DNA from: Galeruca laticollis
Lineage: Eukaryota > Arthropoda > Insecta > Coleoptera > Chrysomelidae
NCBI GenBank assembly: GCA_963921935.1
Contig: OY998175.1
Location: 227,934,122-227,998,121, forward strand
DNA length: 64,000 nucleotides
Reading direction: 5' to 3'
Shown here: positions 22,084 to 32,939 of the stretch, piece by piece
Layout of the letters: each line of letters starts with the position of its first letter
Numbering within the stretch: position 1 is the first letter of the stretch
Notes under the pieces: model-generated
What the model was told of the DNA's origin: nothing
The model's database searches: none
What the model saw: only the letters and a program-made list of their open reading frames with translations
Position numbers and translations under genes: made by a program

Positions 22084-24654
22084 GGGTAAAGTCGGGTGAG
22101 ATGGCCAGTCCGGAGAGATGGCCAACAGCTAAAACTTGACTGAAAGGTCGTGAGATGGTGCGGCCTGTCCTCTCCGACAATAAATGATTATCCATAAGCA
22201 CAGCCAGTGTGTTGTCGTTTAAGTCGAGGTCACGTTGAAGCGTCAAAACAATAAAAATAATATCACCTCCTTATAAAATTTTATATTAGTTTTGTGTCAC
22301 CTTCTACTGTGAATGTTTGTGAGTAAATTTAGTGCCGATTTCAACATATTAGGTGAGTACAATGTTCATTAGATGATTCTAACCTCAAACAACAGTTAAA
22401 AATGTGCGGTGGGTTTTGTTTGTCACGTTGGCCATCTCTCCCTAGCATTTGGGAGAGATGACCAACCAATAGTAGGGACAGATGGCCATATATTTTTACG
22501 TCTCTTTCTTTACAGTTTGGCATCATTTCCATTCTGCTGCGAAAACATGCCAACGGAGTATCAAAGAAGGAACTCGAATCGTGGAAACTATACTGAAGAA
22601 AATCTGCGGCGAGCAACGGACGCTGTCAGAAACGGTTCTTCTGTGAACGGCGCTTCAAAAAATTATGGCATTCCTAGGAAAACTCTTGAAAGGAAATTGA
22701 AAAAAAATGTGTCGACGACAGGTAAAATAAGGCACAAAAATGCGGTTTTCCTATAACAGTTCCAGATGTTCGAAAGCTTGCCTATAATTTTGCGGAAAGT
22801 CTAAAAATCAATCACAAGTTCAACAAAGAAAAAGGATGTGCCGGTTCCGATTGCTTTAGGTCTTCTTTGAGAAGACATCCAGACTTGTCTATTCGCAAGG
22901 CTGAGGGTGTATCTCTAGGGCGAGCTGAAGGCACGAACCGTTTAGATGTGGGAAATTATTTCACTTTACTGCAAGAAGTACTGGAACAAAATGAGCTTTT
23001 CGACAAACCTGGATGCATTTATAATGTCGACGAAACAGGCCTTCAATTAAATAATCGTCCTGGCCATGTCTTAGCCCAAAAAGGAGCAAAGGATGTTGTC
23101 ACAGTGACATTAGGGGAGAAAGGTGAGACAATATCGTGCATAGCTTGTTGTACCGCTGAAGGTTTTTTTCTGCCGCCGGTCTGTGTATTTAAAGGCAAGA
23201 ATTTAAAGACTGGGTGGACTGATTCAATGCCGCCTGGTTCACATATTTTAATGTCTCAAAAATCAGCCTACGTTACTGCAACGATTTTTTTGAATTGGTT
23301 TAAAAACCACTTCTTGCCACGTGAAGGAGAAGGGAAAGCATTATTAATTCTTGACGGGCATGCTTCTCACTGTTCTTGTGTTGAACTTTTAGAAACCGCT
23401 GAAGCGAACAATGTCGTTTTATTGTGCCTACCTCCGCACACTACCCATAATTTGCAGCCGCTCGACAGAGCTTTTTTCAAGTCGCTCAAGTCCTTCTACC
23501 ATCAATCCTGCAGAGAGTGGATGCAGAGTCACCCCGGAAGGAAACTGGGGAGACTCCAGTTTGGTGAACTTTTAACGAAAAGCTGGAGCAAGTCCGCGAC
23601 CGCTGGAAATGCTATATCCGGCTTTAGGGCCACTGGCATATTTCCCTGGAACCCCGATTCCATACCTGATCATTCTTACACAGTTGCCGATCGAATAGTA
23701 AACAGCGAAACTAGGGAATTCCATAGAACCCTCACACAGACACAACTAACGAACACTCAACAATCGAACGCTGAAGCAACAAAAGAGCTTAGACACCCAG
23801 TCATCATAATGGATGAGTCGATGCCATCCTGTAGCCATGCTGGTACAGAACCTCGATGTTCAACTCCAGCGGAAGGGACATCTGTTCCAGATTTGACGCC
23901 TGGAAAGCTCTTAGATCAAATTAATCCCACACCTAAGTTAGTTGTTTCTGCGAAAAAACGAGCAAAGACAGTTGCTACCCCATTAGACTATATAGCGACT
24001 GTGAAAAACAAGTCCACAAAAAAATCTGAACAGACTAAGAAGGACTCCCCGAAAACTAACAATTGGCCAAAAAAAGAAACGTTCGCCTTCGCCAAGTTCT
24101 GATGAGGAGGAGAATATTGAAGTTCAATATGAAGAGGAAAGTGATGCCATTTCTGAGGTGGATGAAACTGAATGTGTAGGATGCGGAGAAAGTTATAACA
24201 TCACAAAAAAAAGAAGATTGGTTGCAGTGCATAATTTGCCAGAAGTGGTTTCATGAAAATTGCTTTTCCTATTTAAACACATGCCAAAATTGTGGTAAAA
24301 CTGCGTTTAAAAAGAAGCAAGATAGTTGTTAAGGATATTTTTTATATTTTGTTTTAATAAGTAGTGTGTTATTTTCATATTTTTATGTTTTATTCGCGTT
24401 TTTATATTTGTGGCCATCTATCCCTTATTGCATTGGCGAACTGACCCCACCGAACCGGGATAGATGGCTATATACAACTGATTTTTATAAATAATAATAA
24501 ATAAAAAATAAAAATATTTTCAATATATTTATTCACCAGTATGCTCGGATGATAGGTAACAATGACAAAAAAACATTGTATGGAGCCTAACCCTCACCAA
24601 AAATTTACAAGCTCCTACTATGCAAAACGGTGGCAATCACACCCGACTTTACCG
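22084..24654 (+). mobile_element. Pogo-like DNA transposon B (inner)
   Basis: The element begins GGGTAAAGTCGGGTGAGATGG at 22084 and ends with the inverse ...CACACCCGACTTTACCG at 24654. TA stands on each side (22082-22083 and 24655-24656), the usual target duplication. Excising it with one TA restores the reading frame of the transposase of element A. It is 2571 bp long and belongs to a sister family of A. Confidence 0.9.
22548..24333 (+). pseudogene. Pogo-like transposase B with C-terminal PHD finger
   Basis: ATG at 22548 opens a Psq-type HTH (GNYTEENLRRATDAV, VNGASKNYGIPRKTLERKL). A one-base shift near 22744 leads into the CENP-B-like region (RKLAYNFAESLKINHKF, then SLRRHPDLSIRKAEG) and then a long open DDE_1 domain (GCIYNVDETGLQLNNRPG, GKALLILDGHASHCSC, HTTHNLQPLDRAFFKSL, GFRATGIFPWNP). 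The catalytic acids appear intact. After about 24072 a shift in an A-run leads to an acidic stretch (SSDEEENIEVQYEEESD) and a PHD-like finger (CVGCGESY, DWLQCIICQKWFHENC, CQNCGK), with another shift in an A-run near 24215. Because three shifts are the main damage and two lie in A-runs, the copy is either recently dead or affected by sequence errors. Confidence 0.88.
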
Positions 24655-26469
24655 TACAAACTACTTTGAACTGCTGGCTTCTACAATGGACGAACACAAG
24701 TTGTTCGACAAACCCGCTTGTGTTTACAACATGGACGAGGCGGGGTTCCAGCTAAACAAATGCCCAGGCGAAGTCATTGCCAAAAAAGGCTATAAAGTTG
24801 TGTCTACTTTGACGGCTGCGGAACGGAGCGAAACAATAACATGTTTAACTGTTGCAACGCGGAAGGCACATTCTTGACCCCTGCGTGCATTCTCAAAGGT
24901 AAAATTAAGAAACCAGAATTCGAGAATGGAATGCCACCCGGATCTATTGTGTACATGAATCAGAAGTCAGCCTACATCAACACAGAGATTTTTCTCGAAT
25001 GGCTCAAGATTCGTTTCGTCCCAAGAAAAACTGCGAGAAAAGTGCTCCTAATTCTTGATGGCCATGGATCTCACTGCAGCTCAGTGGAAGCACTGACATA
25101 CGCCGATGAGAATGACAAAATCCTGCTTTGCCTTCTCCCACATACTACCCACTATCTCCAACCTCTCGATAGATCCTTTTTTAAGTCGCTGAAGGCAGCA
25201 TTTATCAAGCTTGCGATACTTGGGTTAAATCGGAAGGCTACAGTTCGGACGATTCCTAGGTGTTGCTTGGGGAAAGGCTGCAAGTGTTCAAAATGCAACA
25301 TCAGGTTTTAAGGCGGCTGGAATTTACCCGTTTAATCCTAAAAGTATCCCGGACTATGCCTATGGAGGTACCGATGTGGGAATACAAGAAATGTCTGCGA
25401 AAATGCTTTGCCAAGAGGAGGAGCGAATTACCAAACCCCAACCTTCAACTTCACGTGCTGCCGATTTAGCTGATGAGCCTATAGTTCGAACCCAAACATC
25501 TACTCCTCCAAAAATTACGCCTGGAAAAGCCTTGGATATTGTATCTCCTATTCCAGCTGCTCTCGTGCTAGACGCTAAAAGAAAATGAGGGAAACTCGCA
25601 GAGATTTTAAATAATGCAGAAGCCATAGAAAGGCGCAAAAGCATTCAGGAGCACAAATAAGTGAATCTCAACAAAACGAAACGTGGCACAAAGGCAGCTA
25701 AAACACCTGTGCTGGTATCTGAAAAAGAGAAATTTACTGCGAAAACGGAGCCAAAAGGAAAACAGAAGACCTTAAAACTGCAAGTAGAGGAGTCCAGTGA
25801 CGAAGATTCAAGCTTGTCTCTTCATGATAGCAGTTCAGATTTGGAAAATCATGATGACGCAACCTGCACTGGATGTGGCGAAGAGTATACGAAGACAACT
25901 AAAGATGGAGATTGGATTCAGTGCATTCATTGCCAGCAGTGGGTGCATGAGGGATGTACCAAGTATCAAGATACGTGCGAGATCTGTGTTAAAGTGCTTA
26001 TTAAGAGGCCTATAGTGTAGTGGCATCTCTACCTTGACCTGACGGCGTCTCTCCCGCAGGGTTAGGTAGAGATGCCGATTTGCAGAGTTTTAAAAAATAT
26101 TTTTTTAATATTTCTTACATGTTTATTGCGGAATAAAACTTATGTTTCTGTTTTGATGAATAAATCTTGAATCTAACTACGTATTTTGACATGTTAATTT
26201 GGAAGCATTAATCAAAGTCGATATGAAAAATCGTCATCTCTCCCGGACTTACCCTAATATAGTTTTCTGGAACATCCCGCTTACTTAAAATTTCCCCTGC
26301 TTTTCACCCGAGATAATTTTTTCTTCAAACAACTGACAAATTTTTTGGACTCCTCATATCAAAAAACCACTATTTGCAAAATATTATCGGAATCGGAATC
26401 ATAGTTTTTTTACCAATTTCATGCCTGGGTATCCTAAGAAATTGAAATTTTGCTTAAAAATTTTCAATT

Positions 26470-26915
26470 TTGATGTTTTATAACTCGGGTTAATGTATCG
26501 GTGAAAAGTTGCTGTATCTTTTTTATAATAGTATGAAGGCTCATCTTTCGATTTTCACCAATTTCAGTCCGTTCAATTCATAAGCGTAGCTAATACGATT
26601 TTTTTGTGGCAATTTTTTGGAAAAAAATTTAGTCCGTCTTTAACCCTCTATAATTCCTACAAATATGAAATGGAAGAGACTAAATATAATCAGTAATTAA
26701 GATACAACTTTCCTCTATCCAATGGTATAAGAATTTAATCAATATCTTCTATAATTTCGGGGAATAACAGAATTTTATATGAAGGCATGTTAAAAAGTTT
26801 TAAAAAATTTCGAGGTCTTGGATAAAAATTTGACAATATTGATATACAGTAAATGTTTGGGGAAAATTATCTAATACCGTGTATTTTGACACGAGAAATC
26901 CATTTTTGCTATTAG
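26470..26915 (+). repeat. Diverged direct repeat, right copy
   Basis: Partner of 20790-21230, placed just beyond the pogo-like nest. Confidence 0.7.
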
Positions 26916-26919
26916 TTTT

Positions 26920-28200
26920 TCCATATTCTCATTATTAAAGAAATATTTTCTGAAATTTCTTCGAATAAATTATTTGAAAAAAATTGATTGGTGAAAACAT
27001 ATAGTCTCATTGGATTCGTCGTGACCGAAGACCTCTTATTACAGATTCTTAAGAAAATCGTATAATACTACTATTTTTAAAACTCCCAAATAATATGATT
27101 TTTGAAATTTTTATTTTTTCAAGCCTGTCAGATAGGACATACAGAATTTTTTTAGCAGTCATCATCACTGCTTCCTGAAAGTGAATATTCATGTTGAAGT
27201 GTTTTGAGAATGTTTGTTTTTAATATATTTTATACAGTGAATGATTAATTTAAAAACTTTTTTAAATGAATACTCACAAATTAGGAAGCTCTACAATAAG
27301 ATACATCTTGTTTTAATTTAGGTAATTAGCTTATATTACCGAGATTTTATATCAATAGAATGTAGAAAAACCACGTGAAAATGTTTGAATAAATCAACAA
27401 GGTTGTCTAAATTTACTGTCTTGTCATTAGCAAATAATTTATGAATGTGTGTTGTTAAAAGATAAATTTTTGAAAGAAAATCAAATTGATAGTTAATCAT
27501 TAAACAGTATAAAGAGAAAACCAAATTGAATTTTTTTTTAAATTATATTTTTTTGTATTGTTGAAAATTCATTCTAAAATTTATAACTGAAAAATACGAA
27601 ACCTCCATCAATATGGAAAGTGTACCTATAGAAGAATGATTATTAATAAATTGTAAGGTACACTTACTTTATAACAAAATGAAGAGAGTCAAGTTTTTTC
27701 AGTCAGTAATTAATGGGAAATACAGAGCTGTGGATAACAAAGTCATCTCAACATGATAGAAAAAACGAGTTGGAAGTTATTCTTTTCGGAAAGAGGGGAA
27801 AAACCCTATTTAAATTGATTTGAGTGTTAAAACAGTAGACCTTGTTAGAAAGTTCATTTGAAAAAATTTCCAATTTCTCAAACAAATCCAATCTCAAAAA
27901 ATTTTTGTTGTCATCCTTGTATAGGATTTTTGGATTTCTATTGGGACCGAAGCTGTGATTATTGAATTACAAATGGAAGCCAAAGGCTAATTGATCAGGT
28001 TTTACAAAATCTTCATTGATGCGGGTGAAAAGAGGTCCACTAGTATGACCTATGTAAGGAGAGGAGCAAACCTATAAACACCACTACTTTTTAGTTTATT
28101 CATTTTATCTTTTGGATTGACTAAATGGTTGCTTAAACTGTTACGAGATGTGTAAGAAATTTTATTATCAGGAAAAAAATCATGTATGAATTTGGAAGTG
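26920..28200. other. No gene seen; AT-rich unassigned DNA
   Basis: No frame matches a family I know. The stretch directly precedes a 5'-truncated Penelope-like copy. Confidence 0.4.
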
Positions 28201-28204
28201 TATT

Positions 28205-28774
28205 TGCATATATTGTGGTTGAGAAAAGGAATAAAATTAATAAAAAAGAGGAAAAAGTGGCATTACAACTAATATTTCCTAAAGAAATTATAAATCTATT
28301 ACATATGCAGGAAATATTTCTAATAATATTTCAAAGATAATATCTTCAGCAACGAATACAACAATTTCTTTTAAAACAGAAAGTAATGTGAGTACAAAAT
28401 TGTTAAATGTAAAAACAAAAATATCCCCATTAAAGAAGTCTGATGTATATAAACTTAAATTTCCAACATGTAATGCTGTCTATTTAGGTCAAACCCTTAG
28501 AAATTTTGAAATCCGATACAGGGAACACTTTCGAGCATACAGATTAAAACAACCTGATAAATTCTATTACGCAAAACATCTACTTGACACCAATCATTCA
28601 TTGACACCTAACACAGAACTAGAAGTACTACATATTTGTGATAAGAAACAAGAACTGGATTTACTTGGAGAATTGGAAATTAGAAGATACTTAAGAAACC
28701 CACAATGTGAAGTCGTCCATGAACAGATAAATCTAGGGAGTTCTCCACTTTTAATCTGTCTTCTTAAGTGGTAA
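28205..28774 (+). pseudogene. Penelope-like GIY-YIG endonuclease end (family 2, copy a)
   Basis: The open part from 28388 encodes the C-terminal nuclease: TKLLNVKTKISPLKKSDVYK, then LKFPTCNAVYLGQTLRNFEIR (YxLKCPxCNAxYLGQT core, first C read as F) and REHFRAYR, then KHLLDTNHSL and ELEIRRYLRNPQ. Upstream pieces of the same protein (KKEEKVALQLIFPKE, then GNIS) need another frame because of a small deletion near 28290. The reverse transcriptase is absent. The tail continues to about 29060. Confidence 0.8.
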
Positions 28775-29060
28775 TTGTAAAGATTAATAGATATAATTTT
28801 CCTGGTTTTCCATATCTTTGCACAGTTATATTGATCTTAAATGGGAAAAAGATATCCAGGATATACCCATAGAGCTAATAATATTGAAGCCTTATTATAT
28901 GTAATATAATATCATCTTCTTTTTTCTATTAATATATATTAAGTCATTCACAAGGTCAATTCTTGGTCTAGCCAAAAATAATTAATAAACATCAGGTAGG
29001 CATCAAATAAGATGTAACTTCTGTCATTCTGACGACGATATTTAATATCGAAACAATTGG
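28775..29060 (+). other. Penelope-like 3' tail with hammerhead-like core
   Basis: This AT-rich tail recurs after the other family-2 copies (39500-39890 plus, 38540-38120 minus, 43910-43545 minus). It contains CTGACGA at 29029-29035, a 4-bp stem GATA/TATC around a short loop, and GAAAC at 29050-29054. The GUC cleavage triplet of the other copies reads GGTG here, so this copy would be inactive. Confidence 0.55.
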
Positions 29061-29120
29061 TGATTGAGGCATAAAATATTTTTTGTAAAAGTATATTTTA
29101 ACAAAGGTGCAAGCATAAAT

Positions 29121-29155
29121 GGGCCCTGTTATGCAAAAAGCAACCAACCCACAAT
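29121..29155 (+). repeat. Left TIR of the DUF7869-type transposon
   Basis: 35 bp starting GGGCCCTGTT, with about three mismatches to the right copy. Confidence 0.9.
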
Positions 29156-29591
29156 CTTAAAAATCCAGAGATAATCTCGCCTATTGATTAAGAATTGTCC
29201 ATTCTACATTCTGCAGAAAGCTACCGAGCTGTCCTAAATATTTAACTTTGAATAATGTATTGAAACTTATCTCCTGTTCATTAATAGGACACATCTCAGA
29301 TATTGCATAAAACAACCATTCCACTTGGATTGTTGTGTGATCAATATTTTTGTATTTACATTCTAAGATTACCAACCAAGTGGGTTGGTCTTATTATGTC
29401 AAAAAATATTTTTTAAATTACTTTTATTTTTCACCAACCAAGTGGGTTGGTATTGTTTGACAAAACATAGTTTGCGTCAAGTATAGGTGCTGTGTCATTG
29501 CCTCATTTTTTACTCTCTCTGAAACGACGCGGTTTTTGTGCTTAAACTAGTGTTTTTTATCAAAAGTGTTAAACTTATTAATGTACCAATG

Positions 29592-32077
29592 ATGTTTAAA
29601 TCGACAACTGCAAAAATAATGAGCAAGGCCGGAAAAATAGCCATAAAAAATGGTAAGTTTCAGTATAGAGGTTATATTTCCAAAATATTAGTTTATTGTT
29701 TCCTTTGAACTACATGAAACATTGTATTTCTATTGATTAATAATTAGTTAAAAGTCAATGTTATAGTTGTAGCAATTTTAATTAGATTTTATATTTGTCT
29801 TTAGATATACCTATTGAATATTTTTGTGGGTTGGTTGGTTTTTGCAGATCGTATTTCTTACTTTTTAGATCATGAGTCTACAAGTGCCGATGTGCAAGAA
29901 ATGGAATCCTGTTCTTCTAAGACCGCCTCAAATAATAATCTCTCATCCTTACAAAAAAACAACGCAATTGTAGAACCAGTAGGTGGTAAGTCAAACAAAA
30001 AAATCGTATAGTTTCCATAAGTGTCTATTTTTATGTTTTTTTATTCAGAAACAAACGTTGATAACTATTCAAAACCAGGTCCTAGTTGCCCAGTTTTGAA
30101 CAAGGAAATTATTATCAGAAAACTACCACAAACTATTGTATCAAAAGACAGTGACGTCATAGAAGACAGTGACGATTCTATTGCTGATCCGTCATAAGAA
30201 ATCAATGGTAATCTAACACGTCATGTAGTTGCTGATGATGACTCAAATTCTGATAACTCCAGTGAAGCATCCATTAAAGAAAATGAAAATCTGGGAAGGC
30301 CTAAGCGAGGTCATAAACGTAAATATATAGCACAAAATAGAGCCCTAAAGAAAATTAATAAAAACAGTAACAAAGCATATTTTAACTACAAAGGCAGAAA
30401 AATGGATCCAAAACCATTCAACGACCATTTTTCCGGCTGTCCAAAAAATGCTCTGAAAAAGTAAGCAGTGGTAAAAGAAAGGATGAGTTTACCAAGTATT
30501 GGTCATTGGAAACGTACAATGCACAAACCAACTTTATTGCAGCAGCAGTATCTGAATTTCCAAAGCAATGACATATGGTCGAAATGCCATTAAAAGGACT
30601 TTTTCAAGAAAATATAAGCTGGGCGTAGAAATAGTTTGTCGCAATATTTTTGTTAAAACTTTGGGAATATCAACGTTCAGAGTTAACACGGCTTTTAAAA
30701 TAGTTTCATGGTCGGTCTGCTTTAACTGACCAGAGAGGAACTACGGGAGGCAAAAATAAACTACCCCATGCAAGTGTACAAAGAGTAATCGACCAGATTA
30801 ATAGAATACCACGTTATGTTTCGCATTACTGTCGAGATAAAACTGAAGCTAACTTTCTGCCACCAGATATGACTCTACAAAAAATGTATAATTTGTATTG
30901 CTCTGAAGAAACTACCCCAGTTAGCATTGCCAGCTACAAAATAATTTTCTACAACAAGTTCAATTTACGAACAAAATCAATCAAGAAAGACACGTGCAAT
31001 ATATGTGACAAATTAAAAACTGCAATAGACAATGAGAAAAATATAGAATCGAAGGAAGAACTGAAAAATAAGCATAATACCCATCTACTTTTAGCCAAAG
31101 AAGCTCAGAACCTTCGGAGGCAGGATTTTGAAAGTGCTAAAGAAAATGATGAACTGGAGTGTTTAACATTTGACATGGAAAAAACTCTACCCTTGCCCAG
31201 AATTCCAACGAATATAGTGTTCTACAAACGGCAGCTTTGGGTTTATAATGCTGGAGTACATAGTGGTAAAAAAGATCAAGGATACTGTTACGTATGGGTT
31301 GAAGGCCAGGCTGGACGTGGATCACAAGAAGTAGGATCGAGCTTAATGAAACATATCAAGAATCGCGTACCGCCAACAGTAAAGCACCTAATCATTTGGA
31401 GTGATGCATGTGGGGGGCAGAATAGGAACATAAAAATTACCCCACTGCTTAAATCTATTTTGCACACGAATCAAAACCTTCAAACCATCACTTTGAACTT
31501 TTTAATGTCAGGTCACACTTTTCTTCCCTCAGATTTCAGCGACATTGCATCTGAACTAAAAAGACATCAGCGGCTTTACACTCCAGATGACTACATTAAT
31601 ATAATGAGAAGTTGTCGCAAGAAAAAACCATTTATTGTCACAAAAATGGAGACCAACGATTTCTTCAGCGTTGAAGAAATAGAAAAAAATATAGTTAACA
31701 GGAAGGTGACAGAAGAGAAAGAAAAAATAAACTGGTTACATATCAGAAGTATTAAACTAAATAAAGACGAGTCTTTTTATCTTTTCATAAAACAAAACAA
31801 ATTCTCAAATACCTTCCAAAAGGTCAACATCAAAAAGACTGTTCGGGGAAGGCGATTTGCTGGTGGAATACCCTATGAAGCTTTGGTACCGCTATGGCCT
31901 CAAGGCAAACCTATAGCCCAACCAAAATTAAATAACCTTAATGAAATGATTCACTTAATTCCATCTGATGCTTTGCACTTTTATACCAATCTTAAAGGCA
32001 ACGAAAGAATCATTGAGGATGTAGATGGCTTTGATATAGAACAACTTGATTTTGACATTGAAGATGAAAATTTGTAA
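29592..32077 (+). pseudogene. DUF7869-type transposase-like gene with two introns, lightly broken
   Basis: Exon 1 (29592-29652) ends at a GTAAGT donor. Exon 2 (29848-29985) follows a TTTTTGCAG acceptor and ends at GTAAGT. Exon 3 starts at 30049 after TTATTCAG. Reading phase is kept across both introns. Exon 3 opens with an acidic, Lys-rich region, then an in-frame TAA at 30195 and at least three shifts (about 30440, 30570 and 30700). From 30869 a 402-codon frame is intact: KKDTCNICDKLK, LTFDMEKTLPLPRIP, FYKRQLWVYNAGVH, GRGSQEVGSS, LIIWSDACGGQNRN and SGHTFLPSDFSDI. The spaced acidic residues in FDMEK, WSDACGG and LPSD are plausible catalytic positions for a DDE/RNase H-fold enzyme, but this is inference. 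The protein presumably mobilises the element whose TIRs enclose it. Confidence 0.75.
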
Positions 32078-32421
32078 TTACCATATCAAAAAAATAATCC
32101 AGATGTTCTACTATTTATCTAAGATAATGATAAATTTGTTTTTATAAGTTTTTTAAGTTTCATAATTTTCTAAGTTCGAGTTTATACATGAAAATAAAAA
32201 AAAATCGAGTGTATTTTTGTAATATCTTGAACAGCAAAAACAAACCAAGCCACAATCTATCTAATTTTTATGTGAAAATTTATATTTTTGTTTTGATTCT
32301 ACAATAATAAAACTACATTACAATTTAACTATTAAATAGATAAGTTAGAGTCCTGAAAAATTTGTTCAAAAATTAAATAAATAAAAATGGAATTAAAAGC
32401 TAATTTACTCTGAATTTAAAT

Positions 32422-32456
32422 ATTGTGGGTTGGTTGTTTTTTGTTTAACAGGGCCC
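32422..32456 (-). repeat. Right TIR of the DUF7869-type transposon
   Basis: Inverted partner of 29121-29155, ending ...TTTAACAGGGCCC. Confidence 0.9.
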
Positions 32457-32736
32457 AAATGATAATTAGTATAATTTCTCGTATTTTAAAAGTATGAAAA
32501 GTGATAAACTAAAATGGAGAGTAGTGAATTGAGTTTAGTTTAACACCACCAAACATTATAAGGGCGGCAAATTACGCCTCATTGAATTTGGTGCATGAAA
32601 AATCAGAAGCCAAATACACAATGGCTAATAACCTATTTGTGAGCTAGTGCAAAGAACAGAGGACTAGCTCCTGCTCAGAAAATGAATTAGTGACATACTT
32701 CGGAGGTATTTAAAGTAAATTTAGGGCGTCTACTTT

Positions 32737-32932
32737 TTGTCACAGTGTAGTATGGTAAAAACCAAGCTTAATGTCAGCAATAAAATCAATATCAGTAAAT
32801 GTTCAAAATTGCAAACATTTTTTAAAAACAAATCTGAAGGTTATGGAGCACGAAAATTCAAGGTATTTATGACAAAGGAGATGGATGTTCATTTCATCAG
32901 ACAGCGTCTACCTCTTACAAAGGTAATTTTTT
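32737..32932 (+). pseudogene. Exon-like ORF of a repeated family (possible recombinase N-terminus)
   Basis: The peptide contains KLQTFFKNKSEGYGARKFKVF followed by DVHFIRQRLPLTK, and the frame meets a GT donor right after the last lysine. A relative lies at 52032-52213 (KINKLIAFLKQKSKGYKPTK, KNFERQDLINFLLEA) and also stops at a GT donor after the equivalent lysine. The pattern FLKxKSxGYxPKKSKxF...L resembles the N-terminal part of insect tyrosine-recombinase-like mobile proteins as I remember them, but there is no catalytic domain here. Both copies would be solitary exons or fragments. Confidence 0.4.
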
Positions 32933-32939
32933 AAGTAAT

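Larger units (their letters stand above)
21667..26020 (+). pseudogene. Pogo-like transposase A, split by element B
   Basis: The first part (21667-22083) encodes a Psq-type helix-turn-helix (GRWSEESL, VNEASRVFSIPPRTLKRRV), then the CENP-B-like region (AFHLAEQLKIRHKF, AGYDWLTSFLRRHPEL). After element B it resumes at 24655 with the DDE_1 core (CVYNMDEAGFQLNK, LLILDGHGSHCSS, HTTHYLQPLDRSFFK). It finishes with an acidic tail and a PHD-like zinc finger (CTGCGEEYTK, DWIQCIHCQQWVHEGC, CEICVK) ending at 26020. The triad appears as DE..D..(L)QPLDR. Stops and shifts occur at 21727, about 21870, 22034, about 24840 and 25250-25590. A PHD finger at the C-terminus is known in some insect pogo-type transposases. 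Confidence 0.85.
21236..26255 (+). mobile_element. Pogo-like DNA transposon A (outer)
   Basis: The ends are inverted repeats: AGGGTAAGTCCGGTAGAGATG at 21236 and its inverse ending CCCGGACTTACCCT at 26255. The interior holds a pogo/Tigger-type transposase. A second, related element occupies 22084-24654; without it this copy would be about 2.45 kb. A TA target duplication is not evident at the outer ends. Many copies of an AGAGATGCC-type motif cluster near both ends. Confidence 0.85.
29121..32456 (+). mobile_element. Complete DUF7869-type DNA transposon
   Basis: The 3336-bp element has 35-bp imperfect TIRs (GGGCCCTGTTATGCAAAAAG on the left; inverse of GGGCCCTGTTAAACAAAAAA on the right, both continuing CAACCAACCCACAAT). 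A 4-bp duplication AAAT flanks it (29117-29120 and 32457-32460). A further motif with CCAACCCA or its inverse recurs inside both ends (29368, 29434, 29828, near 32240). It carries one intron-containing gene. A 4-bp duplication and GRG-like ends recall the Sola superfamily, but I cannot confirm that assignment from sequence alone. Confidence 0.85.

Noticed and set aside
27336..27524. Minus-strand ORF upstream of Penelope-like copy a as its missing RT
   Set aside because: Wrong strand and no RT motif.
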